From NCBI GenBank assembly GCA_947495775.1, contig CANMAQ010000010.1, positions 107,979 through 171,978 of the forward strand: DNA of 64,000 bases. Direction: 5' to 3'. Of this stretch, positions 25,478 to 35,143 are shown piece by piece; the first letter of the stretch is position 1; each line of letters opens with the position of its first letter. The notes below the pieces were generated by a model, which was not told the DNA's origin, did not search any database, and was given only the letters and a program-made list of their open reading frames with translations. Origin of the DNA: Jejuia algarum (GTDB lineage: Bacteria > Bacteroidota > Bacteroidia > Flavobacteriales > Flavobacteriaceae). The translations under genes and the position numbers were made by a program.

Positions 25478-27139
25478 CTAGTGTTTTTCTAAAAGCACCA
25501 TGTTAAAATTAGAATTAATAATCACCGCTCCGTTTTTAACTACAGCCGTGGTATTAGAATAGGCATCATGCAAGATGAGTCCATCTTTAAAAACAGGGGC
25601 TACCTTTAAGCGTTTCTTTCCTGTTGCAAGTTCCAATCCAATCACAACGGCATCCGTATACTTATCATTTTGGAAACGTCGCGAAAACACATAAGGCGTC
25701 TCTGTTAAAGTATGATGCCGCCCTGCGCCTACAGCAGGATGTTTTGCTCTAAATTTTCCTAATTTTTGCCAGTGCTGTACTATAGTTTTAGTGCTGTCAT
25801 TATGCTGAATCGCCTCCCAATTCATCACAGAACGCAAAGTCGCGTCTCCTGTTGTGCCTTCAATCGCTAAAGATCTCGCCGATTCATCACCGTAATATAT
25901 TTGTGCTGCTCCAGGCGTTAGCAATAATTTAGTTGCCGTTTCCAATGGTGTTTCTCTTCTCAAATCAAAAGGTTGCCCATCATCATGAGAGCTTAAATAG
26001 TTCAACACGCTGTAAGCTTTCAATTCGTTATTTAAAATACTATCGTAGCGTTTAAAAAGCGTATCATAACCCAAAGCTTTTGCATGCCACTTCATTTCAA
26101 AATTAATCAAACTGTGAAACGCTTTATCATAATAATTTACTTTTTTATCTCCAAAATCAAACCATTGTCCTGAAGACACCCCATAATTATAAACCTCTCC
26201 TACAAGGTAAAACGCATTTTGATCTGTAGCTTTATCCGGATGGTTGGTTTTATAGTTTTGAAAAGCATAATCGCATTGTGTCCTAAACGCTTGCCAAACC
26301 TCTGCTTCTGTATGCTTCACGGTGTCTACCCTATAACCATCAATCCCAAATTCTGTAATGTAATCTGTTAGCCATTTCATAATATAATACCGAGGTGCTT
26401 TAGGGTAACCTGTGCGTTCAAAGAATGCCTCTAATGTTCTAAGTTCTTCTTCATAGCGGCCTTCCTGCCTCCACTTTTCAACAAGGTGTACTGGCAACGT
26501 AACAGCTTTGGTAGATTCGGTTTTTACATCGGGTAGGTTTTTCACCAAAGTACAGCTTACTGTTGTTTCGTAAGACGTATAATCACATTGCGGATGGGTA
26601 CGCACCCAATCGTCTGGCCATTGGGGGTCTGTTGGCGTCACTGGTCCTGTGTGGTTAATCACAGCATCTAATAGTATTTTTATACCGCGTTGGTGTGCTG
26701 CTTCTACCAATTCATGCAGGTCTGCTTTAGTTCCAAAATTAGGATCTATGGCCGTCCAATCTTTGGTCCAATAGCCATGATACCCATAGGTCGCTCCCGT
26801 ACCTTCATTAACAGCACCATGAATTTGTTCTACAATGGGCGTCATCCAGATCGCATTAACGCCTAAATCTGTAAAATACCCTTCTTTTAGTTTTTGCGTA
26901 ATCCCCTTAAGATCTCCACCTTCAAAACCTCGAAGTTTGTCTGCCGTTGCTGTTCTGTTAAAATTGATGTCATTTAAAGGGTCTCCGTTATGAAACCTAT
27001 CTGTTAGTAAAAAATAAATCGTGGCTGCTTCCCAAAAGAAAGGTGTTTTTTCAGAAGGTTTTACAAGCGGCGTTTCTTTATTTTGTTGACATGCTAATCC
27101 TAAACATAGGAGAATGCACAGCATATTTTTTTTCGTCAT
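25478..27139 (-). CDS. GH13 alpha-amylase/neopullulanase-like lipoprotein
   Basis: About 553 residues from the chosen ATG at 27139, which gives a lipoprotein signal peptide (MLCILLCLGLAC). An upstream ATG (27190) would add 17 residues before the signal and is less likely. The GH13 barrel shows IYFLLTDRFHNGD, ILLDAVINHTGP, the nucleophile Asp in IDGYRVDTVKH, the acid/base Glu in YLVGEVYNYG and the third Asp in YLSSHDDGQP. It should cut imported malto-oligosaccharides at the periplasmic membrane or outer-membrane surface. It is the last gene of the leftward maltodextrin operon (MFS, pgmB, GH65, GH97, GH13). Confidence 0.92.
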   Translation of the reverse strand: MTKKNMLCILLCLGLACQQNKETPLVKPSEKTPFFWEAATIYFLLTDRFHNGDPLNDINFNRTATADKLRGFEGGDLKGITQKLKEGYFTDLGVNAIWMTPIVEQIHGAVNEGTGATYGYHGYWTKDWTAIDPNFGTKADLHELVEAAHQRGIKILLDAVINHTGPVTPTDPQWPDDWVRTHPQCDYTSYETTVSCTLVKNLPDVKTESTKAVTLPVHLVEKWRQEGRYEEELRTLEAFFERTGYPKAPRYYIMKWLTDYITEFGIDGYRVDTVKHTEAEVWQAFRTQCDYAFQNYKTNHPDKATDQNAFYLVGEVYNYGVSSGQWFDFGDKKVNYYDKAFHSLINFEMKWHAKALGYDTLFKRYDSILNNELKAYSVLNYLSSHDDGQPFDLRRETPLETATKLLLTPGAAQIYYGDESARSLAIEGTTGDATLRSVMNWEAIQHNDSTKTIVQHWQKLGKFRAKHPAVGAGRHHTLTETPYVFSRRFQNDKYTDAVVIGLELATGKKRLKVAPVFKDGLILHDAYSNTTAVVKNGAVIINSNFNMVLLEKH

Positions 27140-27223
27140 ACCATTCAATTTCAAAAATGAACTGTTTTCACAGCGTTTCCAATGCGACATTACTTTGTAA
27201 TGACGCGTTACTCTTAATTTTAT

Positions 27224-29338
27224 TTACGGCATTGCTTTAATACTAATCGCAAAGCCACCACCAGGCACAGCTGTTAATTTTAAGTGCGATGCGTTTGTAA
27301 CTTCTTGATGGCTTATCTCATAGGCTTTAGGATTATTTTTATAATGCGCATTTGCGGCATCTGTATAAATTGTAGCAGCATAGGTTTTACCTTGGTCTAA
27401 AAAGTCTAACTTTAAATCTGTACTGCGTGTAGCGGCGCCATTAACATGCCCTACAAACCAATCTTGCGTGCCCTTAGCTTTACGCGCTACAGTAACATAA
27501 GCGCCAGGTTCTGCTTCTAAATAAAGACTTTCATCCCAGTCTACCCCTACATCTTTTATAAACTGAAACGCATCTTTGTGCGCGCTGTAGTGTTCTGGTA
27601 GATCTGCGGCCATTTGCAAAGGGCTGTACATGGTGACATAGAGTGCCAATTGATTGGCTATGGTACTATTAACATGCGATGTATTATTCGGATTTAAAAC
27701 ACGGATGTCCATTTCAAAAATACCAGGCGTATAGTCCATTGGTCCACCTATTAAACGTGTAAAAGGCAAAATGGTAACATGATTCACATTAGAACCACCA
27801 AATGCCTGGTATTCTGTGCCTCTTGCCGATTCATTTCCTATTAAATTAGGGTAGGTTCTACAAATTCCTGTTGGTCGAACGGCCTCATGAGCATTCACCA
27901 TGATGTGATAGTCTGCTGCTTTTTCAAGCGCATATTGGTAGTGCTTAATCGTATATTGACTGTAATGGTATTCTCCACGAGGTATGATAGCACCAACATA
28001 ACCACTTTTAACGGCGTTATAACCATTAGCGTTCATAAACTGATAGGCCTTATCCATATGCCGTTCATAGTTTCGTGTCGCTCCAGATGTTTCATGGTGC
28101 ATCATTAATTTTACGCGTTTAGAAGCCGCGTAATCACGTAACACCTCAACATCAAAATCTGGGTAAGGTGTTACAAAATCGAATACGTCTTCTTTAGAGT
28201 TGCCAAACCAGTCTTCCCAACCTTCATTCCAACCTTCAACTAAAACAGCATCAAAACCATGCGCTGCAGCAAAATCGATATAATCTTTCACTTTCTTTGT
28301 TGTTGCGGCATGGGTAGCATTAGGTGTCACCTTCGTATAGTCGGTCACCCCTAACTGTACCGAAGGCAATTCGTTGGTATACGACCAGGAACTTTTTCCA
28401 GTAATCATTTCCCACCAGACACCAATGTATTTTATAGGTTTTATCCAAGATGTATCTTCTATAGCACAGGGCTCGTTTAAATTTAAAGTGAGGTTAGACG
28501 CTAAAATAGCGCGTGCATCATCACTAACAATTACAGTACGCCACGGGGACTTACAAGGCGCTTGTAAATAGCCTTTATCTCCATTACTATCGGGCGTAAG
28601 CCAAGACTCGAATGTCATATGCTTTTCATCTAAATTTAAATGCATGCATGCGTAGTTTAACAGTGCGGCTTCATGAATATTAATATACAATCCTGTATCT
28701 GTTTTTAGCATTAAAGCCGTTTGCACCCCTGTTTTTGAAAATTGCCTTTGCGATGTGTTTTCGGTTACAGCGGCATCAAATTTCTCATTGATTTCAGATA
28801 ATTTAGATGTGGTATAATCGTATTCTTGAGTGTCGTAATCTCCCGGCAACCAAAATGCTGTATGATCGCCTGCCATAGCAAACTGTGTACGCTCTTCTTT
28901 AAGCACAAAATACACCAAATTCTCTTGTTGCGGAAACTCATAACGCAGTCCTAACCCATCATCAAACAAGCGAAACCGCAATCGCAGTAGCCGCTCTGTT
29001 CTCTTTTGCTTTAATGTTACTTCTAATTCATTATAATGGTTTCTAATGGTTTTTGTTTCTCCCCAAACAGGAGTCCAAGTCTCATCAAAGGACTTTGTTT
29101 TAGAGCCTACGAGCACAAAATCATCCATCAAGGCTTTGGCGTCTTTAAGCTCTAGGCCGAGATGACTCGGTTTTATCACAGCCTGCGATTTGTAATCTAA
29201 TTGATATGTAGGCCGTCCTTTTTTTTCTAAAGAAAACAGTAATTTCAATGCCCCGTTTGGAGATTGCAACTCTTGTGCAACCCCGTAATAGCAATAACAG
29301 AACAAGGCTATAAGTTGTATGATTGGTATAAATTTCAT
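27224..29338 (-). CDS. GH97 alpha-glucosidase (SusB type)
   Basis: A 704-residue enzyme with signal peptide (residues 1-21, ending GVAQ), matching GH97 from the N-terminal beta-sandwich (LQSPNGALKLLF) through the barrel. WWEMITGKSSW, AHGFDAVLVEGWNEGWEDWF, MMHHETSGATRNYERHMD and NAHEAVRPTGICRTYPN carry the conserved glutamates; a Glu as general base (HHETSG) is the mark of the inverting SusB type. It releases glucose from the non-reducing end of malto-oligosaccharides in the periplasm. It starts 12 bp after the GH65 gene, within the same operon. Confidence 0.94.
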   Translation of the reverse strand: MKFIPIIQLIALFCYCYYGVAQELQSPNGALKLLFSLEKKGRPTYQLDYKSQAVIKPSHLGLELKDAKALMDDFVLVGSKTKSFDETWTPVWGETKTIRNHYNELEVTLKQKRTERLLRLRFRLFDDGLGLRYEFPQQENLVYFVLKEERTQFAMAGDHTAFWLPGDYDTQEYDYTTSKLSEINEKFDAAVTENTSQRQFSKTGVQTALMLKTDTGLYINIHEAALLNYACMHLNLDEKHMTFESWLTPDSNGDKGYLQAPCKSPWRTVIVSDDARAILASNLTLNLNEPCAIEDTSWIKPIKYIGVWWEMITGKSSWSYTNELPSVQLGVTDYTKVTPNATHAATTKKVKDYIDFAAAHGFDAVLVEGWNEGWEDWFGNSKEDVFDFVTPYPDFDVEVLRDYAASKRVKLMMHHETSGATRNYERHMDKAYQFMNANGYNAVKSGYVGAIIPRGEYHYSQYTIKHYQYALEKAADYHIMVNAHEAVRPTGICRTYPNLIGNESARGTEYQAFGGSNVNHVTILPFTRLIGGPMDYTPGIFEMDIRVLNPNNTSHVNSTIANQLALYVTMYSPLQMAADLPEHYSAHKDAFQFIKDVGVDWDESLYLEAEPGAYVTVARKAKGTQDWFVGHVNGAATRSTDLKLDFLDQGKTYAATIYTDAANAHYKNNPKAYEISHQEVTNASHLKLTAVPGGGFAISIKAMP

Positions 29339-29350
29339 AATACGATAAGG

Positions 29351-31669
29351 TTATAAGCTTTTACTCAAGGTCTGCAAAACATTATTTTTAAGTTCTAGCG
29401 GTTTCCCATGAAATATAATGTCTAAAGCCTCGCCGCATTGCATTTCTAAGTGGGTGTGTTCTTGAGTCACATTTACTTTTATGATATGATTTCTAAAATT
29501 TACTTTAAAGGAATACCCTTCCCATTGCCTTGGGATTTTAGGGGCAAAAGACAGTTTTCCATCTGTAATACGCATCCCTCCAAACCCTTCTACAATACTC
29601 ATCCAAGTTCCTGCCATAGAGGTAATATGTAAGCCTTCATGCACTTCGCTGTTGTAATCGTCTAAATCGAGTCTAGAGGTTTGCAAGTAAAAGGTATAGG
29701 CCTGTTCCATCCTACCGAGTTTTGCTGCTAAAATACTATGCACGCATGGCGACAGAGAACTTTCATGTACGGTTAAAGGTTCATAAAAATCGAAATGACG
29801 CGCAAGGGTGGGCTCATCAAACTGAGCTTCAAAAAAGTAAAACCCTTGCAAAACATCTGCTTGTTTAATATAGGGCGAACGTAATATTCTATCCCAACTC
29901 CACTTTTGATTGATAGGACGTTGCGCTTGTGGCAATCCTTCTACCGAGACTAATTCTTTATCTAGAAAGCCATCTTGCTGTAAAAATATTTGGTGCTTTT
30001 CAGAATACGGAAAATACATATTATCAGCTACTGTTTTCCAGAGGGCCAATTCCTTTTTAGTTAACTTCACCTTTTCAACTATTCTGGAAAAATTAGCAGC
30101 ATAAGCCTGCTCTACATGCGCTATTTGCTCTATAGTGTAGGTGATACACCATTTGGCTAAATAATTGGTATACCAATTGTTGTTTATATTATTTTCATAC
30201 TCATTAGGGCCTGTCACCCCTAGAATAACGTATTTGCTTTTAGCATTAGAATAACTGGCACGTTGCTGCCAAAAACGGGAGATTGCAATAAGCACTTCTA
30301 ATCCTTTCTCGGGGATATAACTGTAATCGCCTGTATAGTGGCAATACTTATATATGGCAAAGGCTATAGCGCCGTTTCTATGAATTTCCTCAAAGGTGAT
30401 TTCCCATTCATTATGGCATTCTTCACCATTCATCGTTACCATGGGGTATAGTGCTGCACCATTGGTAAACCCTAATTTTTCGGCATTCTCAATCGCCTTG
30501 TCCAAATGGTTGTATCTATATTCTAAAAGGGTTCTGGCGACGTTTTGATCTTTTGTTGCCATATAAAACGGGATACAATAAGCCTCTGTATCCCAATAGG
30601 TACTACCGCCGTACTTTTCACCTGTAAATCCTTTTGGCCCAATATTTAAACGAGAATCTTTACCTAAATACGTTTGGTTGAGTTGAAAAATATTAAAACG
30701 AATGCCTTGCTGGGCTTTTACATCTCCATCTATGGTAATATCTGCCATATCCCATATGGTTGCCCATGCCAACTTTTGCGCTTCTAAAAGCCCTTTAAAC
30801 CCTTTATGTATCGCTGTTTTTAAAACAGTTTGCGCGGCTTTGATAAGCCTGGTTTTCTCATGATTTCTATCTACGGTATACCCTCCAAATTTATGAATAC
30901 TGTACACCTCACCCTGTTTTACAGGATAGGTATAATTAAATGAAATTTGATGCGCATCTGCCTTCACATTATGCGCCACCAATAGGGGTTGTCCTGCTAT
31001 AAACACCTTAGATTCCATAAAAGTACACGTATGAAAATCGGTTTTCATCGTTTTGGCCTCAATAAATGCCTGATGATTAATATGACCTATGTCTGTCGTA
31101 TCCCAGAATTTATCGTCCCAATTGGTATCTTCATTAGAAATGCCTGCATCTAAATAAGGTTGAAACGTAATTTCAGCAGCTGAATTTAAGGGTTTTACTT
31201 CATAATTAATCACACCTACCTCATCTAATTCTAAACTTAAAAAACGTTTCGAATGCACTTCAACCTCAATACCATTTTGAAGTGTCGCTTTAAAACTTCG
31301 AGACAACCAACCTTCTTTCATATTGAGTTCTCTACGAAAATCTGTAACGGTTTTACAAGTGTGTAAATCTAATTGCTCTTCATTAACACATACGTTTATG
31401 CCAATCCAATTTGGGGCATTTAGCACTTTTGCAAAGTAGTCTGGGTATCCGTTTTTCCACCACCCCACTCTCGTTTTATCGGGATAGTACACGCCGGCAA
31501 TATAACTGCCTTGAAAGGTCTCTCCGGTGTAACGTTCTTCAAAATTGGCACGTTGTCCCATGGCGCCATTGCCTATACTAAATAAACTTTCTGAAGATTT
31601 CATACGTTCCGTACAAAACTCATCTTCTATGATGGACCAACTATTTGGTTTTATATAATCCTGGTTCAT
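29351..31669 (-). CDS. GH65 maltose phosphorylase
   Basis: About 772 residues from the ATG at 31669, which fits the family start MNQDYIKPNSWSIIEDEF; an upstream in-frame ATG lies inside pgmB. GH65 phosphorylases split maltose with phosphate into glucose and beta-glucose 1-phosphate in the cytosol. The catalytic acid is the Glu of TFEEIHRNGAIAF; WDTEAYCIPFY and the KQADVLQGFYFF stretch line the sugar and phosphate sites. The neighbouring beta-phosphoglucomutase consumes the product, which strongly supports maltose phosphorylase over trehalose or kojibiose specificity, though sequence alone cannot exclude those. It overlaps pgmB by 29 bp. Confidence 0.92.
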   Translation of the reverse strand: MNQDYIKPNSWSIIEDEFCTERMKSSESLFSIGNGAMGQRANFEERYTGETFQGSYIAGVYYPDKTRVGWWKNGYPDYFAKVLNAPNWIGINVCVNEEQLDLHTCKTVTDFRRELNMKEGWLSRSFKATLQNGIEVEVHSKRFLSLELDEVGVINYEVKPLNSAAEITFQPYLDAGISNEDTNWDDKFWDTTDIGHINHQAFIEAKTMKTDFHTCTFMESKVFIAGQPLLVAHNVKADAHQISFNYTYPVKQGEVYSIHKFGGYTVDRNHEKTRLIKAAQTVLKTAIHKGFKGLLEAQKLAWATIWDMADITIDGDVKAQQGIRFNIFQLNQTYLGKDSRLNIGPKGFTGEKYGGSTYWDTEAYCIPFYMATKDQNVARTLLEYRYNHLDKAIENAEKLGFTNGAALYPMVTMNGEECHNEWEITFEEIHRNGAIAFAIYKYCHYTGDYSYIPEKGLEVLIAISRFWQQRASYSNAKSKYVILGVTGPNEYENNINNNWYTNYLAKWCITYTIEQIAHVEQAYAANFSRIVEKVKLTKKELALWKTVADNMYFPYSEKHQIFLQQDGFLDKELVSVEGLPQAQRPINQKWSWDRILRSPYIKQADVLQGFYFFEAQFDEPTLARHFDFYEPLTVHESSLSPCVHSILAAKLGRMEQAYTFYLQTSRLDLDDYNSEVHEGLHITSMAGTWMSIVEGFGGMRITDGKLSFAPKIPRQWEGYSFKVNFRNHIIKVNVTQEHTHLEMQCGEALDIIFHGKPLELKNNVLQTLSKSL

Positions 31670-32336
31670 TATGTTTTCTATTTTCTGAAATAACTTTTGT
31701 GAAAAAATCACTTGGTATTTCTGTAAGATTGTTAAAATTAAAAGTCGCTGCACTCAAGGTCTGTTGGTCTCCAATACCAACAGACAGCATCTGTGCAGCA
31801 TTAGCAGCGTCTATTCCAGCAATGGCATCTTCAAAAACGACACAATGCGTTGCTGGAAGTTTTAAGTGTTGCGCTCCTATTAAAAATACTTCTGGATCTG
31901 GTTTGGCTTTAGAGACATTATTGCCATCTACAATTCCTGCAAACCGTTCTAATAAATTGACTTGTTTTAAAATTAATGCCGCATTTCTACTTGCTGATCC
32001 CAAGACATAAGCAATGCCTAAAGTGTCTAAATGGTCTAAAAGCGAGGTTACTCCTGGCAAAATTTCCTCTGTGCCCATTTTGTAGATGTACTCTAAATAC
32101 TGTGCATTCTTCTCTTTTAAATGCGCCTGTTTTTCTTCATCTGAAAGCTTAAGGTTTCCAATATCTAGTAAAATATCTAAAGACTGTGAGCGGCTTACGC
32201 CTTTAAGCCGTTCGTTATCCGCTAGTGTAAATGGAATGCCTAATTGTATGGCAAGGGTTTTCCATGCTAAAAAATGGTATTTAGCAGTGTCTACAATAAC
32301 ACCATCTAAATCGAATATAACTCCTATATCATTCAT
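31641..32336 (-). CDS. pgmB: Beta-phosphoglucomutase
   Basis: A 231-residue HAD-superfamily enzyme that converts beta-glucose 1-phosphate to glucose 6-phosphate. The phospho-acceptor motif is FDLDGVIVDT (nucleophile Asp9, acid/base Asp11), followed by cap-domain LKGVSRSQSL, motif II LGSASRNA, motif III KAKPDPE and motif IV FEDAIAGI. It sits between the MFS transporter (4-bp ATGA overlap) and the GH65 phosphorylase whose product it uses. The C-terminal 20 residues extend into the phosphorylase start region. Confidence 0.95.
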   Translation of the reverse strand: MNDIGVIFDLDGVIVDTAKYHFLAWKTLAIQLGIPFTLADNERLKGVSRSQSLDILLDIGNLKLSDEEKQAHLKEKNAQYLEYIYKMGTEEILPGVTSLLDHLDTLGIAYVLGSASRNAALILKQVNLLERFAGIVDGNNVSKAKPDPEVFLIGAQHLKLPATHCVVFEDAIAGIDAANAAQMLSVGIGDQQTLSAATFNFNNLTEIPSDFFTKVISENRKHNEPGLYKTK

Positions 32337-33700
32337 AACGCATCGGGTATTACATCATCAATATCCTTTACTTTAAAGACTAAAGCAGCTGCGATTATAA
32401 AACTAATGCCGCTAGAAACTAAAGCATATACGGCATGATTGCCGTAAGCGTATTTAATAAGAGGACCACCAATTAAGGCATTGATAATTTGAGGGATTAC
32501 AATAAAGAAATTGAATATCCCCATGTACACCCCCATCTTTTTAGGAGCAATAGAACCTGCTAATATCGCATAAGGCATCGCCAGTATGCTTGCCCAAGCA
32601 ATCCCAATACCTGCCATAGAGAGGAGCAACCAATTTTTATCAGGCATAAAGTATATGGACACTAAACCTAATCCACCAATGCATAGTGATATCGCATGTG
32701 TTTTTTTACGCCCTATCTTTTTGGCGATATAGGGTAAGGCAAACGCATAAAAGGCGGATACTAAATTATAAACACCAAATAGAATCCCGACCCAATCTCC
32801 TGCATCTTGATAGGTGGCACTGCTCGCATCTGTATAGGGCAATCCATAAATATGTTGCGCTATTGCAGGTGTCGCAAATACCCACATCCCAAAGAGCCCA
32901 AACCAAGAGAAAAACTGCACCCAACTGAGCTGGCGCATGGTTTGTGGCATTTGTTTAAAATCTTCAAAAATAGCGAATATACTAGAGCTACTTGTTTCTG
33001 AGCCTGTTTCTGGTATTCTGGTATTCGCTTCATCTGTTTCAAAACCTGCCAGTTCTTCTGGTGTGTATTCCTTTGTGGTGACTACCGTTACAAGAATAGA
33101 AGCCACTAATACAATAGCGCCTAAAACAAAAGAAAAGATTAAGTTAAGCGGCACGCCTCCTAAAGCATCTCTATTCGATACGCCAAACCAATTTGTGAGC
33201 ACATAAGGCAACCATGACCCCATAACAGCGCCAAAACCAATGAGTGCTGTTTGCACACTAAACCCTAAAGTACGTTGGTCTGTTCTTAAGTTGTCGCCTA
33301 CCAATGCTCTAAAAGGCTCCATGGCGATATTAAATGAAGCATCCATAATCATGAGCATTCCAGCGCCAACCCATAATGCGGGAAGGTGCGCTACAAAAAT
33401 ACCAGCTTGTGGCATCAGTATTAATCCAATAGACGCTAAAATGGCACCTATTAAAAAGTAAGGCTTTCGCCGCCCAAAGCGCCCCCAAGTCGCATCACTG
33501 TAATGCCCAACGATAGGTTGAACAATAAGCCCCATTAAAGGTGCTATAATCCAGAACCAAGAAAGCTGGTGTACATCTGCTCCAAAATTTTGAAGAATTC
33601 TACTGGCGTTGGCATTTTGTAGGGCAAAGCCCATTTGAATTCCTAGAAATCCAAAACTCATGTTCCAAATTTGTAGGAGACTTAATTTACGCTTTTGCAT
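32333..33700 (-). CDS. MFS transporter, SLC45/maltose-sucrose type
   Basis: A 455-residue protein with about 12 membrane segments. The N-terminal half carries LIVQPIVGHYSDATWGRFGR with the MFS loop motif, and the sequence resembles the proton-coupled disaccharide carriers (SLC45/SUT group) found in Bacteroidota maltose loci. It should move maltose from periplasm to cytosol. It is first in the leftward operon and shares the ATGA stop/start overlap with pgmB. A 9-bp inverted repeat (33728-33753) lies 28 bp upstream of the start and may be regulatory. Confidence 0.88.
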   Translation of the reverse strand: MQKRKLSLLQIWNMSFGFLGIQMGFALQNANASRILQNFGADVHQLSWFWIIAPLMGLIVQPIVGHYSDATWGRFGRRKPYFLIGAILASIGLILMPQAGIFVAHLPALWVGAGMLMIMDASFNIAMEPFRALVGDNLRTDQRTLGFSVQTALIGFGAVMGSWLPYVLTNWFGVSNRDALGGVPLNLIFSFVLGAIVLVASILVTVVTTKEYTPEELAGFETDEANTRIPETGSETSSSSIFAIFEDFKQMPQTMRQLSWVQFFSWFGLFGMWVFATPAIAQHIYGLPYTDASSATYQDAGDWVGILFGVYNLVSAFYAFALPYIAKKIGRKKTHAISLCIGGLGLVSIYFMPDKNWLLLSMAGIGIAWASILAMPYAILAGSIAPKKMGVYMGIFNFFIVIPQIINALIGGPLIKYAYGNHAVYALVSSGISFIIAAALVFKVKDIDDVIPDAL

Positions 33701-33727
33701 TAAATAGTATGTGTTTAATTACTACTA

Positions 33728-33753
33728 TTTGATAAGCAAAATGACTTATCAAA
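33728..33753. promoter_or_regulatory. Inverted repeat upstream of MFS-pgmB-GH65 operon
   Basis: TTTGATAAG (33728-33736) is repeated inverted as CTTATCAAA (33745-33753) across 8 nt. It is unlike the CGAAAACG operators, so it may bind another regulator or act as a leader hairpin. Confidence 0.45.
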
Positions 33754-33760
33754 ACTTATG

Positions 33761-33779
33761 GTGAAGAATGAAAATATAA
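33761..33779. repeat. 19-bp direct repeat, copy A
   Basis: GTGAAGAATGAAAATATAA occurs here and identically at 35086-35104 in the susC leader, in the same orientation. Here it lies upstream of the leftward MFS gene. Confidence 0.7.
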
Positions 33780-33831
33780 GTTTTGATGTTACAAAGATAT
33801 AGAAAAGAAATTTACTTTTCCAAATAAAAAC

Positions 33832-34905
33832 CTATTTGGTAGAGTCTCTTTCTATAATTTCGGTCTCAATAACCAACTTGATGTAATCGGTTTTGGGTTT
33901 ACTACTCACAAGGTACTGCTCGTAGCTATCATCTTCATTTTGAAGCCTATCGATAAGCAAATTAGCCGCTTGCTCGCCTATGCGTTTTCCATGCTGACTT
34001 ACTGTGGTTAGCGTAGGTGTGGCATGTTTAGACAATACGCCATCTGTAAAACCAATAACTTGAATGTCTTCTGGAATATGAAATCCCATCTTTTGGGCGA
34101 CCTTCATCGCGGTTATGGCATAGAGTTCATTTACGGCAAATACGCCATCAATACCAGGGTTCAAATCAAAAAACTTTCTAATCTCATTTTCTAATAATTC
34201 CAAATGGTTTTCTAGATCTAAACTGTCATCAAGTTTAAGAATTAAATTAGGATTTGGAGTTATTTTATTATCCTCTAGCGCTTTTATATAGCCCTGTGTC
34301 CTTAAGCGCCCCACACTCACATAATCCATGGTAGTAATAATGGCAATATTGCGGCATCCTGTATCCACAAGCTTTTGAACGGCTTTTACCGACCCGTTTA
34401 AATCGTCTACAATAACCTTGTCGCAAGCCACTTCGGCAACCACCCTATCAAACATTACAATAGGTATGCCTTGATTAATTGTGGCTGTAAAATGATGGTA
34501 ATCCTGCTTTAACAACGTTTCCTTAGAAATTGACAAAATAAACCCATCAATGCTACCATTGGCCAGCATCTCCATATTAATAATCTCTTTAGTAAAGGAT
34601 TCATTAGACAAGCCTACAATAACATTATACCCCCTTTTATTAGCTACCAATTCTATTCCACTAATAACAGTAGAAAAGAAATGATGTACAATTTCGGGAA
34701 TTAATATTCCTATGGTCTTCGTTTTTCGGTTTTGTAAACTTAATGCGATGTTATTAGGCCTATAATTGTAAAGTTCTGCGAAAGCCTTTATTTTCTGTTT
34801 GGTTTCTTCGCTAATCTCTTTACTGTCACTTAATGCTTTAGAAACCGTTGATATTGAGACATCTAACTCTTTAGCAATCTGTTTTAATGTGATTTTTCCT
34901 TTCAT
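33832..34905 (-). CDS. LacI-family transcriptional regulator of the starch locus
   Basis: About 357 residues from the ATG at 34905, which gives the family start MKGKITLKQIAKELDVSIST; an ATG nine codons upstream is less likely. The LacI helix-turn-helix (VSISTVSKALSD) is followed by the hinge (YNYRPNNIALSLQ) and a periplasmic-binding-protein-like sensor domain (TIGILIPEIVHHFFS, then VFAVNELYAITAMK). It probably senses maltose or malto-oligosaccharides and controls the flanking divergent operons. Perfect and degraded palindromes of its expected type are present at 35015 and 22168. Confidence 0.93.
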   Translation of the reverse strand: MKGKITLKQIAKELDVSISTVSKALSDSKEISEETKQKIKAFAELYNYRPNNIALSLQNRKTKTIGILIPEIVHHFFSTVISGIELVANKRGYNVIVGLSNESFTKEIINMEMLANGSIDGFILSISKETLLKQDYHHFTATINQGIPIVMFDRVVAEVACDKVIVDDLNGSVKAVQKLVDTGCRNIAIITTMDYVSVGRLRTQGYIKALEDNKITPNPNLILKLDDSLDLENHLELLENEIRKFFDLNPGIDGVFAVNELYAITAMKVAQKMGFHIPEDIQVIGFTDGVLSKHATPTLTTVSQHGKRIGEQAANLLIDRLQNEDDSYEQYLVSSKPKTDYIKLVIETEIIERDSTK

Positions 34906-35014
34906 AACTGTGTAAATATTCAGGTGATGCACCTAAGTGTAAAAATAACAAACACTTCTTAATTTTATCCATATATCTCACTTTTATACGCTTAAAAGTG
35001 AAAAGTTTTCAACA

Positions 35015-35028
35015 CGAAAACGTTTTCG
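35015..35028. promoter_or_regulatory. LacI-family operator upstream of susC
   Basis: CGAAAACGTTTTCG is a perfect 14-bp palindrome with the central CG typical of LacI-family sites. It lies between the regulator gene and susC, so it could control both. Confidence 0.8.
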
Positions 35029-35085
35029 CTAATAATTTCGTAATATTAAATTATTTTCTATCCCTTGCTTTCTATAAATTTACAA

Positions 35086-35104
35086 GTGAAGAATGAAAAT
35101 ATAA
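35086..35104 (+). repeat. 19-bp direct repeat, copy B (susC leader)
   Basis: Identical to 33761-33779. It lies about 40-60 bp upstream of the susC ATG and is followed at once by AACACGAAAA, part of the operator word. Confidence 0.7.
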
Positions 35105-35143
35105 ACACGAAAAAGCAACTCAATTAAACATTAAGCCATCTTT

